From: Methylotenera_A sp040387035 | GTDB taxonomy: Bacteria; Pseudomonadota; Gammaproteobacteria; Burkholderiales; Methylophilaceae | DNA length: 7,261 bases | Direction of reading: 5' to 3' | NCBI GenBank assembly: GCA_040387035.1 | Contig: JAZKEN010000044.1 | Location: 1 to 7,261 of the forward strand | In this document: positions 6,595 to 7,261 of the stretch, one piece after another | Position numbering within the stretch: position 1 is the stretch's first letter | Layout of the letters: every line of letters begins with the position of its first letter | Translations under genes and position numbers: made by a program | Notes under the pieces: generated by a model | Database searches by the model: none | Told to the model about the DNA's origin: nothing | The model's input: only the letters and a program-made list of their open reading frames with translations

Positions 6595-6631
6595 AAGGCC
6601 TTGTTCAATGTAGCCTTAAGCACCAAGTCAG

Positions 6632-6982
6632 ATGAAACTTTACGGCATACCAAACTGCAATACGGTCAAAAAAGCCCGCGAATGGCTTGCCGCGCGTCAA
6701 ATTTCGGTAGAGTTTCATGATTTCAAAAAACAAGGTATTACAGCCGCTGATTTAAGTGGCTGGCTAAGCCAAACCTCACAAGACAAGCTGATTAATCGCG
6801 CCGGCCTTACCTGGCGCGGCTTGGATGAAGACACAAAAAACAGCATCACAGACAACGCTGCTGCAATTGCACTCATGCAAGCCAAAACCTCTGTGATAAA
6901 ACGCCCGGTGCTGGTTAAAGACGGTACGATTTTATGTGTGGGGTTTGATGAAGCCCGCTACACGGATATATTTAAACCTTAA
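6632..6982 (+). CDS. yffB: ArsC/Spx-family thioredoxin-fold protein, YffB-like
   Basis: A 116-residue cytoplasmic protein of the ArsC/Spx/YffB family (E. coli YffB is about 118). It opens with MKLYGIPNCNTVKKAREWL, the thioredoxin-fold start with a single active-site-type cysteine, Cys9, in the CNTVKKA motif; there is no CxxC pair. KRP at 90-92 is the conserved Lys/Arg-Pro before the last strand. The only other cysteine is Cys102, near the C-terminus. Family members include arsenate reductases that use glutathione/glutaredoxin, and the transcription factor Spx; YffB has glutathione-dependent features but its job is not settled. Adjacency to dapE matches E. coli, where yffB lies just upstream of dapE, and this favours YffB over a true arsenate reductase; no other ars genes are nearby. 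It starts at ATG 6632 with no clear ribosome-binding site and ends 16 bp before dapE, implying co-transcription. Confidence 0.88.
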   Translation: MKLYGIPNCNTVKKAREWLAARQISVEFHDFKKQGITAADLSGWLSQTSQDKLINRAGLTWRGLDEDTKNSITDNAAAIALMQAKTSVIKRPVLVKDGTILCVGFDEARYTDIFKP

Positions 6983-6998
6983 AACAGGTATTTAAGCC

Positions 6999-7261
6999 AT
7001 GACCAGCCCATCTCCTACACTTGAACTTGCGATTGATTTACTGAAACGCCGCTCTAACACACCGGAAGACGCCGGTTGCCAGGAAGCCATGATTGCGCGC
7101 CTTGAACCGCTAGGCTTTAAGATCGAGCGCATGCGTTTTGGCGATGTAGACAATTTTTACGCGCGTCGCGGCACTGCATCGCCACTGCTGGTGTTTGCAG
7201 GCCATACCGATGTTGTGCCTACAGGCCCCCTGGATAAATGGTACACACCGCCGTTTGAACC
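6999..7261 (+). CDS. dapE: Succinyl-diaminopimelate desuccinylase, N-terminal fragment
   Basis: The first 87 codons and part of the 88th; the gene runs off the right edge. DapE is a zinc M20-family hydrolase that removes succinate from N-succinyl-L,L-diaminopimelate, yielding L,L-diaminopimelate for lysine and cell-wall synthesis, in the cytoplasm. The translation begins MTSPSPTLELAIDLLKRRS, followed by EDAGCQEAMIARLEPLGF, both typical of the family. FAGHTDVVPTGP (66-77) is the metal-site strand, with His69 as the first zinc ligand and Asp71 beside it, then DKWYTPPFEP at the cut end. The remaining ligands and the dimerisation domain lie beyond the window. AGG at 6986-6988, ten bases before the ATG, is a modest ribosome-binding site. 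With dapD upstream, this supplies two steps of the same pathway; the aminotransferase between them is not in the window. Confidence 0.95.
   Translation, partial: MTSPSPTLELAIDLLKRRSNTPEDAGCQEAMIARLEPLGFKIERMRFGDVDNFYARRGTASPLLVFAGHTDVVPTGPLDKWYTPPFE

Overview
The window looks like ordinary chromosome of a Gram-negative proteobacterium. The mix of a DapD/DapE succinylase lysine route, a YffB-like protein directly before dapE, an outer-membrane-type M48 lipoprotein protease and a Kup potassium transporter, with moderate GC, fits a betaproteobacterium. A methylotroph of the Methylophilaceae (Methylotenera-like) is my best guess from gene content and protein flavour, but this is recall-based inference and not proven. 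All recognisable genes are on the + strand. I see no tRNA, rRNA, CRISPR array, transposase or phage gene.

Layout: (1) the 3' end of xseA (exonuclease VII large subunit) enters from the left; (2) a 78-bp gap with a plausible promoter framed by an 8-bp inverted repeat leads to kup; (3) a 124-bp gap with a near-perfect 18-bp direct repeat at exactly 20-bp period precedes a secreted M48 metalloprotease lipoprotein; (4) a hairpin-rich 143-bp gap holds that gene's terminator, an alternative overlapping hairpin and a probable promoter for dapD; (5) dapD is followed by a 261-bp gap with a strong intrinsic terminator; (6) a 715-codon membrane MHYT-GGDEF-EAL gene for cyclic-di-GMP turnover; (7) a yffB-like ArsC/Spx-family gene; (8) dapE, cut by the right edge.

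dapD and dapE catalyse the succinylation and desuccinylation steps that bracket the conversion of tetrahydrodipicolinate to L,L-diaminopimelate, feeding lysine and peptidoglycan. yffB and dapE are 16 bp apart and almost certainly co-transcribed. The cyclic-di-GMP gene sits between dapD and yffB-dapE but is separated from dapD by a terminator, so it looks like an independently transcribed insertion into a lysine-biosynthesis neighbourhood.

Nothing here amounts to a clearly new multi-gene system. The most interesting signals are the eroded MHYT metal motifs and altered EAL loop 6 in the signalling protein, the 20-bp-period repeat before the protease gene, and the competing hairpins upstream of dapD.
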